Shown here: piece by piece, positions 35,492 to 45,860 of the stretch
How positions within the stretch are numbered: position 1 is the first letter of the stretch
Layout: each line of letters starts with the position of its first letter
Source: Burkholderiaceae bacterium
GTDB taxonomy: Bacteria > Pseudomonadota > Gammaproteobacteria > Burkholderiales > Burkholderiaceae_D
Assembly: GCA_018261755.1 (NCBI GenBank)
Contig: JAGTRJ010000022.1
Span: 1 to 64,000 of the forward strand
Length of the DNA: 64,000 nucleotides
Direction of reading: 5' to 3'
Notes under the pieces: model-generated
What the model was told of the DNA's origin: nothing
The model's input: only the letters and a program-made list of their open reading frames with translations
The model's database searches: none
Translations under genes and position numbers: made by a program

Positions 35492-38215
35492 ATGTCCCGC
35501 AATACCCTGAACACGCTGAAGGATTTCAAGCTTACCGACAGCAAGAAAGGCCGCTTTTATTCGCTTCCCGAACTGGGGAAGAAACTGGGTGTCAACGTTG
35601 AGCGCCTGCCGGTATCAATCCGCATCGTGCTGGAATCAGTGCTGCGCAACTGTGACGGTCAGAAGGTGACCGAGGAGCACGTGCGCCAGTTGGCGAATTG
35701 GCAGCCGAACGCCGATCGTGTCGATGAAATCCCGTTCGTGGTATCGCGCATCGTATTGCAGGACTTCACCGGCGTGCCGCTGTTGGCTGATCTGGCGGCA
35801 ATGCGGAACGTGGCACACAAAATGGGCAAGAACCCGAAGAACATCGAGCCGCTGGTGCCGGTCGATCTGGTGGTTGATCACTCGGTGCAGATTGATCATT
35901 TCCGCGAGAAACGTGCGCTCGATTTGAACATGAAGCTCGAATTTACGCGGAACAACGAACGCTACCAGTTCATGAAGTGGGGCATGCAGGCATTCGATAC
36001 CTTCGGCGTCGTGCCGCCGGGGTTCGGCATCGTGCATCAGGTGAACCTCGAATATCTGGCGCGTGGCGTGCACAAGCAAAAAGCCGACAAGGGCGAGCTG
36101 TACTATCCGGACACGATGGTTGGCACAGATTCGCATACGACGATGATCAACGGTCTGGGCGCCGTGGCATGGGGCGTAGGCGGCATCGAGGCGGAAGCAG
36201 GCATGCTCGGCCAGCCGGTGTATTTCCTGACGCCGGACGTGATTGGTGTGAACCTGACCGGTCATTTGCGTGAAGGCTGCACCGCGACCGATCTGGTGCT
36301 GACGATCACCGAACTGCTGCGCAGGGAAAAAGTAGTCGGCAAGTTTGTCGAATTTTTCGGGCACGGGACCGAATCGTTGTCACTGACGGACCGCGCAACG
36401 ATTGCCAACATGGCGCCGGAATACGGCGCAACGATGGGCTTCTTCCCGGTCGATGACGCGACCGTCGATTACCTGAAGGGCACAGGCCGCACGAAGGCGG
36501 AAATCACGGCGTTCGAAGCGTATTTCAAGGCGCAGAAGATGTTTGGTATCCCGAAATCTGGGCAGATCGATTACACCCGTGTGGTAACGCTCGATCTGGG
36601 TACGGTGGCACCGTCGCTGGCTGGTCCGCGACGTCCTCAGGACAGGATCGAGATCGGCAACGTCAAAAACAATTTTGCCGAACTGTTTTCGAAGCCGGTG
36701 GCCGATGGCGGGTTCAACAAGAAGGCCGACGATCTTGATACGGAATATGAAAATGCCGACGGCGTGAAAGTAAAGAACGGTGATGTGCTGATTGCCGCCA
36801 TCACATCCTGCACCAATACCTCGAACCCGGGCGTGCTGCTCGCTGCTGGTTTGCTGGCAAAGAAGGCGGTCGAGGCTGGCCTGAAGGTTGCGCCGCATAT
36901 CAAGACGTCGATGGCGCCGGGGTCGCGCGTCGTCACCCACTACCTCGAAGCGGCCGGCCTGCTGCCGTATCTGGAAAAACTCGGTTTTGGCGTGACCGCC
37001 TACGGTTGCACCACTTGCATCGGTAACGCGGGCGATTTGACGCCGGCAATGAATGATGCGATCACGAAGAACGACATCGTTGCTGCGGCCGTGCTGTCGG
37101 GCAACCGCAATTTCGAGGCGCGCATTCATCCGAACCTGCGCGCGAACTATCTCGCTTCGCCGCCGCTGGTGGTCGCGTATGCGATCGCCGGCAATGTCGG
37201 GGTCGATCTGATGACGCAACCGGTCGGCAAGGGCAAGGGCGGCAAGGATGTGTATCTAGGCGACATCTGGCCGACCTCGCACGAAATCGCGAAGCTGATG
37301 AAATTCGCGCTGAACGCGAAAGTGTTCAAGGATAACTACGGCGAAGTGAAAACTGCGCCGGGCAAGCTGTGGGAGGGCATCAAGGGCGTGGCCAAGGGTG
37401 ATGTCTACAACTGGCCGAAATCGACCTACATCGCCGAACCGCCTTTCTTTGCCGATTTCACGCAGGAGCCGAAAGCTGCCGCGGGCAACATCACTGGCGC
37501 GCGCGCGCTGGGCGTATTTGGCGATTCGATTACGACCGACCACATCTCGCCGGCTGGCTCGATTGGCGAATCCAGCCCGGCTGGCAAGTGGCTGCTGGCA
37601 AACGGTGTGAGCAAATCGGACTTCAACTCCTACGGCGCGCGTCGCGGCAATCATGAAATCATGATGCGCGGCACGTTCGCCAATGTGCGCATCAAGAACC
37701 TGATGTTGCCGCCGAAGGCAGACGGTTCGCGCGTCGAAGGCGGTTTCACGCTTCACCAGCCGAGCGGCCAGCAGATGGCGATTTACGATGCAGCGATGCA
37801 GTATCAGAAGGACGGCGTACCGACGATGGTGTTTGCCGGCGAGGAATATGGCACCGGTTCGTCGCGCGACTGGGCGGCGAAGGGTACGCAGCTTCTGGGT
37901 GTGAAGGCGGTGATTGCGCGTTCGTTCGAACGCATCCATCGCGCGAACCTGATCGGCATGGGCGTGCTGCCATTGCAGTTTATCGGCAATGACAGCGTGC
38001 AGTCGCTTGGCATAACCGGCCAGGAGAAGTACAGCCTGACCGGACTCGACGGCGAAATCAAGCCGCAACAGAAAGTCATGCTGGTGATTGCGCGCCAGGA
38101 TGGCAGCCAGCAGAAGGTGGAATTGCTGTTGCGCATCGATACGCCGATTGAAGTTGATTACTACCGCCATGGCGGCATTTTGCCGTTCGTGCTGCGGCAG
38201 TTGCTGGCGGACTGA
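35492..38215 (+). CDS. acnA: Aconitate hydratase A
   Basis: A 907-residue 4Fe-4S enzyme interconverting citrate and isocitrate. Visible: [15 protein letters not shown], the substrate-loop [17 protein letters not shown], the first cluster cysteine in [17 protein letters not shown] and the other two in [11 protein letters not shown], and domain 4 [17 protein letters not shown] with [23 protein letters not shown] site precedes the ATG at 35492; eleven earlier in-frame codons are not conserved. Complete. Confidence 0.98.
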   Translation: MSRNTLNTLKDFKLTDSKKGRFYSLPELGKKLGVNVERLPVSIRIVLESVLRNCDGQKVTEEHVRQLANWQPNADRVDEIPFVVSRIVLQDFTGVPLLADLAAMRNVAHKMGKNPKNIEPLVPVDLVVDHSVQIDHFREKRALDLNMKLEFTRNNERYQFMKWGMQAFDTFGVVPPGFGIVHQVNLEYLARGVHKQKADKGELYYPDTMVGTDSHTTMINGLGAVAWGVGGIEAEAGMLGQPVYFLTPDVIGVNLTGHLREGCTATDLVLTITELLRREKVVGKFVEFFGHGTESLSLTDRATIANMAPEYGATMGFFPVDDATVDYLKGTGRTKAEITAFEAYFKAQKMFGIPKSGQIDYTRVVTLDLGTVAPSLAGPRRPQDRIEIGNVKNNFAELFSKPVADGGFNKKADDLDTEYENADGVKVKNGDVLIAAITSCTNTSNPGVLLAAGLLAKKAVEAGLKVAPHIKTSMAPGSRVVTHYLEAAGLLPYLEKLGFGVTAYGCTTCIGNAGDLTPAMNDAITKNDIVAAAVLSGNRNFEARIHPNLRANYLASPPLVVAYAIAGNVGVDLMTQPVGKGKGGKDVYLGDIWPTSHEIAKLMKFALNAKVFKDNYGEVKTAPGKLWEGIKGVAKGDVYNWPKSTYIAEPPFFADFTQEPKAAAGNITGARALGVFGDSITTDHISPAGSIGESSPAGKWLLANGVSKSDFNSYGARRGNHEIMMRGTFANVRIKNLMLPPKADGSRVEGGFTLHQPSGQQMAIYDAAMQYQKDGVPTMVFAGEEYGTGSSRDWAAKGTQLLGVKAVIARSFERIHRANLIGMGVLPLQFIGNDSVQSLGITGQEKYSLTGLDGEIKPQQKVMLVIARQDGSQQKVELLLRIDTPIEVDYYRHGGILPFVLRQLLAD

Positions 38216-38235
38216 ACGCGCATCGTATCAAAATG

Positions 38236-38263
38236 AAAAACGCCGGGGAAACCCGGCGTTTTT
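38236..38263. terminator. Bidirectional Rho-independent terminator (acnA / chemosensory operon)
   Basis: Stem AACGCCGGG / CCCGGCGTT with a GAAA loop, an A-run before and a T-run after. It serves the convergent acnA and response-regulator genes. Confidence 0.9.
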
Positions 38264-38281
38264 CATTGCAGGTGCCGCGTA

Positions 38282-38647
38282 TCAGGCTGTGAGCATCTTC
38301 TGGAATGCCGGTAGCACGGCATCGCCCTTGAACGGTTTGACGATCCAGCCCTTGATGCCGGCCGCCTTGCCCCGCTCTTTCATCGACGGCGAATTTTCCG
38401 TGGTCAGCATGATGATATTGACCTTGCTGTTCAGTTCGCTGCGCACTTTTTCGGCCATCGTCAAGCCGTCCATGATTGGCATGTTGACGTCGCACACCAC
38501 CAGCTTGATGCCGGAGTCGCCTTTCAGTTTGCTCAGGCCTTCGCGTCCGTCTGCCGCCAGAGACACGCTCAGGCCGTTTTTGGTCAGGAAATCACTTACT
38601 TCATTGCGGACGGTGCTCGAATCGTCCACTACCAGAATTTGTGCCAT
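38282..38647 (-). CDS. CheY-like single-domain response regulator
   Basis: A 121-residue receiver domain with no output domain. Key residues: acidic pocket DDS near 7-9, the phospho-acceptor aspartate in VVCDVNMPIMDGL (about 53), a conserved Thr/Ser in MLTTENS (about 81-83) and K103 (WIVKPFKGD). Last gene of a minus-strand operon with a CheX-like phosphatase, a short MCP and a membrane CheA-like kinase. It would relay phosphate from that kinase to an unknown target, perhaps a motor. Confidence 0.92.
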   Translation of the reverse strand: MAQILVVDDSSTVRNEVSDFLTKNGLSVSLAADGREGLSKLKGDSGIKLVVCDVNMPIMDGLTMAEKVRSELNSKVNIIMLTTENSPSMKERGKAAGIKGWIVKPFKGDAVLPAFQKMLTA

Positions 38648-38677
38648 GGTTGTTTCTCCAGAAAAGGGTTGAAGTGG

Positions 38678-39232
38678 TTAAAACAGTTCCAGCTCGCCGG
38701 TGCTCGTGTCTTCGGCCTGGGCTTGCACCTGGAAATCCAAGGGGGCGTAGTTGCATACGCCAAGACTGATGTAAAACCGGTAGTCATCGCCGGCATCGAC
38801 CTGAAAATGGGCGGTGTAGCCATAGTTTTGCGCTTCCAGAAAAGAGGAAGATCGGCGGTCGATGAAATTCGGCGTTGACATGCCGACGTACTGAAAAAAC
38901 TGTCCCAGATTGCGATTCAGCGTGCCGCAGCACATGTTTCCATATTCTGCGACGGCGTCGAACAGGCCTTGTTCGGTCATCTCATCGGTCGGCACCCGGC
39001 TGATGCGGGAAAAAAACATTTTTGCGCGTTCGTCCGGTGTGAAATAAATCATCACGGTTGCCCGGAACAGCAATGATGCAATGGTCAGGATGACGATTTT
39101 CTTTTCGTCAATCGCAGACTGATCTGCCAGAATCGTCATGTCGAAGCAATTTTCCAGCGATGAGGACAGGCTGGTTTTGACCGCCTCCTGCAGCAGTTGG
39201 TTGAAACCGTCACGGGCGCTGTGGGTAATCAT
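38678..39232 (-). CDS. CheX-like phosphatase domain protein
   Basis: A 184-residue protein resembling the CheC/CheX/FliY phosphatase fold. The segment FDAVAEYGNMCCGTLNRNLG (about 88-107) matches the CheX/CheC active-site helix pattern E-x-x-N with a following glycine. Flanking strands (KKIVILTIASLLFRATVMIYF, YTAHFQVDAGDDYRFYISLGV) fit the fold. It would dephosphorylate the neighbouring CheY-like protein. It lies 30 bases from that gene and 10 bases from the MCP gene. Assigned by pattern and context. Confidence 0.7.
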   Translation of the reverse strand: MITHSARDGFNQLLQEAVKTSLSSSLENCFDMTILADQSAIDEKKIVILTIASLLFRATVMIYFTPDERAKMFFSRISRVPTDEMTEQGLFDAVAEYGNMCCGTLNRNLGQFFQYVGMSTPNFIDRRSSSFLEAQNYGYTAHFQVDAGDDYRFYISLGVCNYAPLDFQVQAQAEDTSTGELELF

Positions 39233-39242
39233 GGTGCCAGCC

Positions 39243-39977
39243 TCAAGCGGTGAGTGTTTCCCGGGTTTTCCGGTTTGTCTGGGCCAGACTGATGATCGCG
39301 GCGATGATCATCTTGCCGCCAGCCTGCAGATCCTGGAAGGTGGTGGTTGTGATCAGATCGTTCTCATACAGGCTGCTGCGATATTCGCGCGACAGGTTTT
39401 CGGCACGATTGGCCAGCGTGCGCACTTCATTTGCCACTACGGCGAAACCGCTGCCCACTTGGCCAACCCTGGCAGCTTCGATCGAGGCGTTGAGCGCGAC
39501 AATTACCATCTGGCGCACGATCAGCGCAAACTCGTCATTCTTGCGGTGCATCGATTCGTTGTGGGCGATCAGCTGATTCATGTCGCTGTGCCAACGCTCG
39601 AAGGTTCGGCCCAGGCCAAGCAGTTCATCGGCACTGACTTCGAGTGAGTCGCAGCTTTCGATCGCACTGGTGCGGACCTGCTCGCTGTGTTCAGCCAGCT
39701 GACGGACAAGCTGTTCGCTGTCGGCCCGCATCTGCTGAATTCTGATTTCGCTCGCGTACTGCTCTTGCTCCAGTTGCTGCTGATACTGTTCGATGCCTTC
39801 CTGCAGATCATTGACCAGTTGGCGCAACTGGTTTTCGCTGGCTTGCGCCTGTTCGGAATCGATCATGTGCGCACGTGTTTTCTCGATGCGGAAAAAGCGC
39901 CATCCCATGATGAGGCCGCACAAAATCACGCCAGAAATGAAACAGAGAATGTAATCAATCATATCGGTTAACTGCAA
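39243..39977 (-). CDS. Short methyl-accepting chemotaxis-like protein
   Basis: A 244-residue protein. One membrane helix at about 8-26 is followed by a coiled coil (40-110) and an MCP signalling domain ending with the conserved hairpin tip VIVALNASIEAARVGQVGSGFAVVANEVRTLANRA (about 160-195). There is no periplasmic sensor domain, and the hairpin is shorter than in classical chemoreceptors, so it may sense the membrane state or act as a scaffold for the adjacent kinase. In operon with the kinase, CheX-like and CheY-like genes. Confidence 0.85.
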   Translation of the reverse strand: MQLTDMIDYILCFISGVILCGLIMGWRFFRIEKTRAHMIDSEQAQASENQLRQLVNDLQEGIEQYQQQLEQEQYASEIRIQQMRADSEQLVRQLAEHSEQVRTSAIESCDSLEVSADELLGLGRTFERWHSDMNQLIAHNESMHRKNDEFALIVRQMVIVALNASIEAARVGQVGSGFAVVANEVRTLANRAENLSREYRSSLYENDLITTTTFQDLQAGGKMIIAAIISLAQTNRKTRETLTA

Positions 39978-40034
39978 AATTTCATGAAATCAGGGCATGA
40001 GCGGCGGCCATTGTTGTCATGACCGCCGGGTGCG

Positions 40035-42350
40035 TCATGCTGCGCGATAGTTACCATCGTCGCCGGTTTTAGGTTTTTCATCGGACAACTTCTGCGTGCC
40101 ACCCGTTTCCGGCATCGACCTGACCGTTTCATCGGTGAAAACCTGGTCGCCCGCGCCAAGGTTGGCGGCAAAGCTTTCCGGCAGGTAAACGACGACCATG
40201 AATTGCCGGAAATCGGCCCCAACCTGATTGTCGGTGAAGCAAATCTCGATTTTCCCGCCTTCACGCCGCACGAAATCCTGCACCGCATCCATGCCAACGC
40301 CACGGCCTGATACTGCGGTCACTTTCTCGGCGGTCGAGAATCCGGTCAGGAAAATGAAGCGCGCGGTTTCTTCGTCGGTAACCTGTGTGCGTTCGCCCAG
40401 AATGCCCTTATCGATCGCAGCCTTGCGAATGTTGCCCAAGGCCAGACCACGTCCATCGTCATGCAGCCTGAAGCGCAGCATGCCGTTTTCTGAATCCACT
40501 TTTAGCGTGATGATGCCGGCGGCAGGCTTGCCTTTTTCCTGGCGCACGTCCGGCATTTCTATGCCGTGATCGATGGCGTTGCGGAACAGGTGCATGAAGA
40601 CGTTCTTGAGCACGCCGTTGGCCTGGTTGTGCACCACATAACCGTTTTCCTCGATCACAATCGACGGGGCTTCCTTGCCGAGCTCAGCCGCCAGCGATGG
40701 CGTGGAATCGATGATGCTGGCCAGTGTTTCGCCAATTCGTTCGGTGCCGAGTTGGCGCAGCGTCTTGCGTACTGAATTGCGCACCGCGATCAGTTCGTGC
40801 AGGTTGGACGTGTTGACATTTTCCAGGCGCGACAGGGTTTCCTGAATGTGCTTCTTGTCGACCATCAGATAGCGTTCGGCATTGCCGCGACGTCCAGGTC
40901 CCTTGCGTCCCAGGCTGACTTCATTGATCCGTGCGTAACGCTCGATGGCAGAGCGGACGCCGGACAGTTCCGCCATCAGCATTTGCTGATCCCAGGCGAT
41001 ATTCGAATGCGGCTTGCGCAGTTCGTCATAGCTTTGTTCAGCTTCATGCACGATGTTGGTCAGATAGTGCAGGCCATAGGTGCGGCCATTGCCTTTGACC
41101 GTGTGCATGTTGCGGAACAACTTGGTCAATGCGGACGGACTAGCTTCCGAGTGCTGACGGATGAGCAATTCGTTTTCATCGATCAACTTGAGCGAGCCGA
41201 CGATGAATTCGTGGAATTTTTCCTGCGACACAGCCAGGATTTCACCAATCATCTCCAGTTCCCGTTTCTGTTCGTTTGCTTCGGCGGCCAGTTTGCGCAG
41301 TTCAGTTACATCGCGCACGCACAACATCAGGCGCGCAACAGTATTGGTTTCATCAATGATTGGCGACCAGCTCAAGTCGAGAATCTTCGAGCGGCCATCC
41401 GGCATTTTCTTCTCGACTTCGCCCACCATCAAATGCTGGTTGAATTCGAAATTCATCGCATCTTCGCCGATGCAGGCGCCGCTGACGGCTTCGACCTGCG
41501 ACAGAACATCTGCGCCGAGATAGGTGTTGGAGAACACCAGTTCCATCAGGTTTTTGCCGGCGATTTGCTTCGTTTCGAACAGGGTTTCCAGAAAGGCCGA
41601 ATATTCCGGGTGGATCTGGTTGCCATGTACAATCATCAGGATGCCTTGCGGAATATTTTGCAGCATCGACTGGATGTCGGCCGTTTTCTGTTTGAGTTGG
41701 GTCGAGCTTTCCTGGATTTTTTCAATCATGCCGTTGAAGGCGACAATCGAGTGGCCAATTTCGTCCATCCGTCCGACCGGCACGCGACGTGCGAAATCCT
41801 GGCTGGTGGCGATTTCACTCATCATCTGCTGCATGTTGCTAATCGGGTTGGCGATTTGCCGGTAAAGCAGCGCGCCAAGGCCGCCGAGGATGATGGTGGC
41901 GAGAACCGTAACGACGGTGAGAGCCGTCTTGGTACCGGACATGTTGTCATTCAGCGCGGTAATAGCGTTGTCTTTGCTGCGGTCTTTTTCTACCCGCAGC
42001 GTGCCGACGATTTGTTCCAGTTCATTCTGATACTGGACCACATTGCCGAAAAATAGAGCCTGCGCGATTTCCTGCTTGTCGTCGAGCTTTTGCTTGACCG
42101 ACTCATCGATAGCGCCGAAGTAGTTGTCCACGCCTTCCTTGACCTGTTCCACCAGGCCGCGCTGCGCGTCACTGCCGGCATTTTTGAGTTGTGCGTCAAT
42201 CGCGGTCAACAAATGCGCTTTTTTCTCTTTTAATTTGTCACGAGCTTGCGCGGCCAGCCCCTGATCCGGGGCATAAACAACGGACATGGTTTCAAGTTGC
42301 ACGTCTTTCAGTTGCGAAACCAGATCCGCCGATTTCAGCGCGCTAGGCAC
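40035..42350 (-). CDS. Membrane CheA-like histidine kinase (HAMP-PAS-Hpt-HATPase), 5' end uncertain
   Basis: As listed (from a GTG at 42350) a 771-residue protein. Residues 1-140 look like a periplasmic four-helix-type sensor, TM at 142-163, HAMP at 165-215, PAS at 225-350, an Hpt domain with phospho-accepting H416 (MHTVKGNGRTYG), and a CheA-type HATPase with HLFRNAIDHGIE (about 587-598), HDDGRGLA and SGRGVGMDA. A CheW-binding domain is lacking. In the same frame, upstream codons to about 42494 read a membrane-helix-like KTALVSIGGYAIWQS, but there is no ATG, GTG or TTG start. The first membrane helix therefore seems to lack its beginning: frameshift, truncation or unusual start. It heads the four-gene cassette. 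Confidence 0.85.
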   Translation of the reverse strand: MPSALKSADLVSQLKDVQLETMSVVYAPDQGLAAQARDKLKEKKAHLLTAIDAQLKNAGSDAQRGLVEQVKEGVDNYFGAIDESVKQKLDDKQEIAQALFFGNVVQYQNELEQIVGTLRVEKDRSKDNAITALNDNMSGTKTALTVVTVLATIILGGLGALLYRQIANPISNMQQMMSEIATSQDFARRVPVGRMDEIGHSIVAFNGMIEKIQESSTQLKQKTADIQSMLQNIPQGILMIVHGNQIHPEYSAFLETLFETKQIAGKNLMELVFSNTYLGADVLSQVEAVSGACIGEDAMNFEFNQHLMVGEVEKKMPDGRSKILDLSWSPIIDETNTVARLMLCVRDVTELRKLAAEANEQKRELEMIGEILAVSQEKFHEFIVGSLKLIDENELLIRQHSEASPSALTKLFRNMHTVKGNGRTYGLHYLTNIVHEAEQSYDELRKPHSNIAWDQQMLMAELSGVRSAIERYARINEVSLGRKGPGRRGNAERYLMVDKKHIQETLSRLENVNTSNLHELIAVRNSVRKTLRQLGTERIGETLASIIDSTPSLAAELGKEAPSIVIEENGYVVHNQANGVLKNVFMHLFRNAIDHGIEMPDVRQEKGKPAAGIITLKVDSENGMLRFRLHDDGRGLALGNIRKAAIDKGILGERTQVTDEETARFIFLTGFSTAEKVTAVSGRGVGMDAVQDFVRREGGKIEICFTDNQVGADFRQFMVVVYLPESFAANLGAGDQVFTDETVRSMPETGGTQKLSDEKPKTGDDGNYRAA

Positions 42351-42462
42351 GACGCCTTCGGTAACGGTACGTACTTCATTGGCGCTGTTCCTCGATTGCC
42401 AGATGGCATAGCCGCCAATCGAAACAAGCGCGGTCTTTAAAACTCCACGGATGGCAGGCGGG

Positions 42463-42480
42463 AATTGCCCTAGGGCAATT
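42463..42480. promoter_or_regulatory. Perfect 18-bp palindrome upstream of the kinase
   Basis: AATTGCCCTAGGGCAATT is fully symmetrical. It lies in the 342-base gap between the divergent kinase and DUF2863 genes and may be an operator for a dimeric regulator. Confidence 0.5.
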
Positions 42481-42511
42481 ATGTCGAGCGAGAATTACGT
42501 CTCGATGACAT
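42481..42511. promoter_or_regulatory. Inverted repeat next to the palindrome
   Basis: Nested arms ATGTC/GACAT and CGAGA/TCTCG around a 6-base centre, immediately beside the palindrome. The rest of the gap to 42692 shows no gene or repeat. Confidence 0.4.
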
Positions 42512-42692
42512 TGTTGAAGCGTATGCCGCATGGCGGTGTAAACCTGCTCGCCGGTTGGGAAAACGTTGTGAGCGCGACTATTTGCTTGATTCAGTCGCGG
42601 AACAAATGATGGTGGTTGATTTCGCCGGCGGCACGCTGTTATCCGGCAAAATCCTCTAAAATAGGTTCCTTACGCCAAATCAACACATCATC

Positions 42693-43961
42693 ATGCGTCG
42701 TCCATCCAAGAATTCACCGCCCAAGCTCTATCCCGATAGTCAGCGTTTGATTGCGCTTGCCCGCGAAACGGTGAATGCAGCCAGCCGTCTGGAAAAGCGT
42801 GTGTGGGAACACAGCATGGATGCGGTGATCCAGAAGTTGCTGAAGACCGGGCGCCAGGATGCGCTAGATGCGGCGCTCGACCATCTGTTCAAGGATGAAG
42901 TCAACGCCTACGACGCGCTGTTGCAGACGATAGAAGCGGCGAGCGAATCGTGTGAAATCGAACTCGATGGCGTGCTGTATGACGTGCTGCTAGTCGCGGC
43001 GCCGGTACTGGCATGGACGCGGTTTGTGATACCGCACGGACCGATACCGGCAGACATCCAGCAGGCGCTGACAAACCAGCTGACGGCACATGTGCTGGCG
43101 CCGAATGCGCGCACCTTCATCGCGCCACAACTGTTTTCAATCGACCAGTTGCCGTATTCGCATTCACAGACGGCGGCGGTTACGCGGCATCTTGCAAAAA
43201 ACGCATTGAAAGGGGCCGCTTACCGGCCGTTGCAGACGATGCAGGAAACGCCGCCTTTTCTGGCGGATACACGCTATCTGCTGGTGGCTGTTGCAGCGCC
43301 CGCGGGCGAGCCGCTATTCTGCTGGCAGACAGCGCAGAATCCGCTGGCGGCAGCCGAGCTGCGCGATGCTGCGCTGAGCGCATGGCAGGCGCAGGGCGGG
43401 CAGAGCATGGCGCGTCTGTTGCCAGGTTGCGGTGTTGAACTGATGTTGCCGGAATCATTTTTTGCAGCCTGCCGCAAGGCCGATGTGCGAATCAGACCGG
43501 CATCGATTCGCGCCGCGGTTCATTATCTGACTCAGGCGCTGAGCCTCGAACCATCCGGGCTGCGCGCAGTGGTGGCGCCGTTTGGCGAAATGTCGTCGGC
43601 CACGCCGGCGAGCGAGTTCCGGGTCGGTTTTGCGACCAAAGACAGCAGCGACATCATCTACGGTATCGTCTGGCCGCTGTATGGGCAGGAAGAAGCCGGC
43701 GACGATTATGACGTCGGCAATATCATTTCCGATGAAGAGCCGGCTGCTGCGGGATCGACAGGCAAGCAGCAGAATGCGATTGATGAAATTCTCGCGACGC
43801 TGCAAGAGCAGGGCGTCGTGTGCGAAAAACGCCACAACGAGCGCTTCCCGCTTGAATACTGCGATGACTGCGGCGCGCCGCTGTTTGCCGACATCACCGG
43901 CGAACTGGTGCATGCCGAGATGCCGGAAGATGCGCCGCAGGGCGTGGCACGGCTGCATTGA
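42693..43961 (+). CDS. DUF2863 family protein
   Basis: A 422-residue protein of the DUF2863 family, known from Burkholderiales and of unknown function. The sequence is soluble, Ala-rich and mixed alpha/beta, with conserved stretches SCEIELDGVLYDVLLVAAPVLAWTRFVIPHGPI (about 88-120) and GIVWPLYGQEE, and a C-terminal CDDCGAPLF that looks like half of a metal knuckle (C-x-x-C). No signal peptide or membrane helix. It stands alone between the chemosensory cassette and pgi. No good ribosome site precedes the ATG. Confidence 0.85.
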   Translation: MRRPSKNSPPKLYPDSQRLIALARETVNAASRLEKRVWEHSMDAVIQKLLKTGRQDALDAALDHLFKDEVNAYDALLQTIEAASESCEIELDGVLYDVLLVAAPVLAWTRFVIPHGPIPADIQQALTNQLTAHVLAPNARTFIAPQLFSIDQLPYSHSQTAAVTRHLAKNALKGAAYRPLQTMQETPPFLADTRYLLVAVAAPAGEPLFCWQTAQNPLAAAELRDAALSAWQAQGGQSMARLLPGCGVELMLPESFFAACRKADVRIRPASIRAAVHYLTQALSLEPSGLRAVVAPFGEMSSATPASEFRVGFATKDSSDIIYGIVWPLYGQEEAGDDYDVGNIISDEEPAAAGSTGKQQNAIDEILATLQEQGVVCEKRHNERFPLEYCDDCGAPLFADITGELVHAEMPEDAPQGVARLH

Positions 43962-44091
43962 TTCATTGATGTTTGACAGAAGTTCTGCCGATGGCTATTT
44001 TGCGGCTTGATGCAGGATTTATAATTGTCGGGTTTCGTGCGCCTGTGGTTTTTGCACATCCTGTTTCCACCCGACAAAGGATCAAGCCATC

Positions 44092-45741
44092 ATGCAAACG
44101 CCTGCCCTGGCAGTATCTTCCACCTATCGTTCACTGCAAGCTCACGCTCAATCCGTCAGCCAATGGCATTTGCGCGATCTGTTCGCGCAATCGCCGCAGC
44201 GTTTTCCGGCGATGACCGTCGAAGCAGCAGGCCTGTTTCTTGATTATTCGAAAAATCTCGTCAGCGAACAGACATTGCGACTGTTATGCGACCTGGCGCG
44301 CGAACGTGGTGTCGAGGTACGGCGTGCGGCGATGTTTGCCGGCGAGAAAATCAACAGCACGGAAAAACGGGCGGTGCTGCATACCGCACTGCGCGCGCCG
44401 CGCGGTGTGGCGCTGACGGCGGACGGGCAGGATGTCGTCGCCGACATCCACGCCGTGCTTGAACGCGTGAAATCATTTTCCGAACGCGTGCGCAGCGGCG
44501 CATGGCAAGGACACAGCGGCAAGGCGATCACCGACATCGTCAACATCGGCATCGGCGGTTCCGACCTTGGGCCGAAAATGGTTTGCCTCGCGTTGCGTCC
44601 GTTCGTGCAGCCAAGTTTGAAACTGCATTTCGTGTCGAACGTCGACGGGCATGACATGGATGCGGTACTGGCGAAAGTGGAGCCTGCAACCACGCTGTTC
44701 ATCGTTACCTCGAAAACCTTCACCACGATGGAAACGATGCTCAACGCGCACACCGCGCGCAGCTGGTTTTTGCGCCATGCAAGCGAGGCCGCGTTGCCGC
44801 AGCATTTCGTCGCGGTTTCGACCAACGCCGAAGCGGTAGCCGCGTTCGGCATCGACACCAGCAACATGTTCCCTTTCTGGGACTGGGTCGGCGGACGCTA
44901 CTCTGTCTGGTCGGCGGTCGGGTTGCCGATTGCGCTGGCGGTTGGCTACGACCGTTTCGCGGAGTTCCTGGCCGGCGCGCATGCGATGGACAGGCATTTT
45001 TGCGATGCCCCGCTGGAGGCGAACATGCCGGTGGTGCTGGCACTGATTGGCCTTTGGAACCGCAATTTTCTCGGCCATGCCTCGCTGACGATTGCGCCGT
45101 ACCATCAGGATTTGTCACGTTTCCCGGCCTATTTGCAGCAGCTCGACATGGAAAGCAACGGCAAACGCGTGACAAGGGATGGGCGGCCGGTTGGCGTTTC
45201 AACCTGCCCGACAGTCTGGGGCGATTGCGGCACCAATGGCCAGCATGCGTATTTCCAGTTGCTGCATCAGGGAACCGACATCACGCCGATCGACTTCATC
45301 GCCGCACTTTTGCCCAACCACGGTTTGCACGGGCATCATGCGGCGCTGCTGGCGAACTGCTTTGCGCAGGCGGAAGCCTTCATGCGCGGCAAGACTGAAA
45401 ATGAAGTGCGGGTCGAAATGCGGGGGCAAAACATTGCTGACGCCGAAGTCGAGGCGCTGGTGCCGCACCGGACTTTCCCGGGTAACCGGCCCAGCAACAT
45501 GATTCTGATGGACAGGCTGACGCCGGCAACGCTGGGTGCGCTGGTAGCTCTGTACGAACACAAAACCTTTGTTCAGGGCGTGATCTGGAATCTCAACAGC
45601 TTTGACCAGTGGGGTGTCGAACTCGGCAAGGTGCTGGCGAAAAACATCCAGGCCGAACTCGAGGGCCAGACGGTTCCGCAGACGCATGACAGCTCCACCA
45701 GCGGCTTGATTGCGCGAGCACAAAAGGTGGTAATGAAATAG
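44092..45741 (+). CDS. pgi: Glucose-6-phosphate isomerase
   Basis: A 549-residue phosphoglucose isomerase interconverting glucose-6-P and fructose-6-P. Visible: [13 protein letters not shown] (about 155-167), [11 protein letters not shown] (about 205-215), [17 protein letters not shown] (about 263-279), the catalytic glutamate region near [11 protein letters not shown], and a C-terminal [15 protein letters not shown] with the active-site lysine. AAGGA lies about 11 bases before the ATG. It lies upstream of tal on the same strand, so both may serve pentose-phosphate/gluconeogenic carbon flow. Confidence 0.98.
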   Translation: MQTPALAVSSTYRSLQAHAQSVSQWHLRDLFAQSPQRFPAMTVEAAGLFLDYSKNLVSEQTLRLLCDLARERGVEVRRAAMFAGEKINSTEKRAVLHTALRAPRGVALTADGQDVVADIHAVLERVKSFSERVRSGAWQGHSGKAITDIVNIGIGGSDLGPKMVCLALRPFVQPSLKLHFVSNVDGHDMDAVLAKVEPATTLFIVTSKTFTTMETMLNAHTARSWFLRHASEAALPQHFVAVSTNAEAVAAFGIDTSNMFPFWDWVGGRYSVWSAVGLPIALAVGYDRFAEFLAGAHAMDRHFCDAPLEANMPVVLALIGLWNRNFLGHASLTIAPYHQDLSRFPAYLQQLDMESNGKRVTRDGRPVGVSTCPTVWGDCGTNGQHAYFQLLHQGTDITPIDFIAALLPNHGLHGHHAALLANCFAQAEAFMRGKTENEVRVEMRGQNIADAEVEALVPHRTFPGNRPSNMILMDRLTPATLGALVALYEHKTFVQGVIWNLNSFDQWGVELGKVLAKNIQAELEGQTVPQTHDSSTSGLIARAQKVVMK

Positions 45742-45795
45742 ATTGCAGGGAATGTCATAAAAATACGCTATTTATGCCAGATGTTCTGTGGCAGA

Positions 45796-45818
45796 TTTAA
45801 AATACACCGGGTAGTAAA
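45796..45818 (+). repeat. Dispersed intergenic repeat, copy I (degenerate)
   Basis: TTTAAAATACACCGGGTAGTAAA resembles the hairpin module but the arms no longer pair fully. Located between pgi and tal. Confidence 0.35.
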
Positions 45819-45860
45819 TGTAGTTCTGTTTTTGATAGCCTAATTCGAGAAAGTGCCGCC

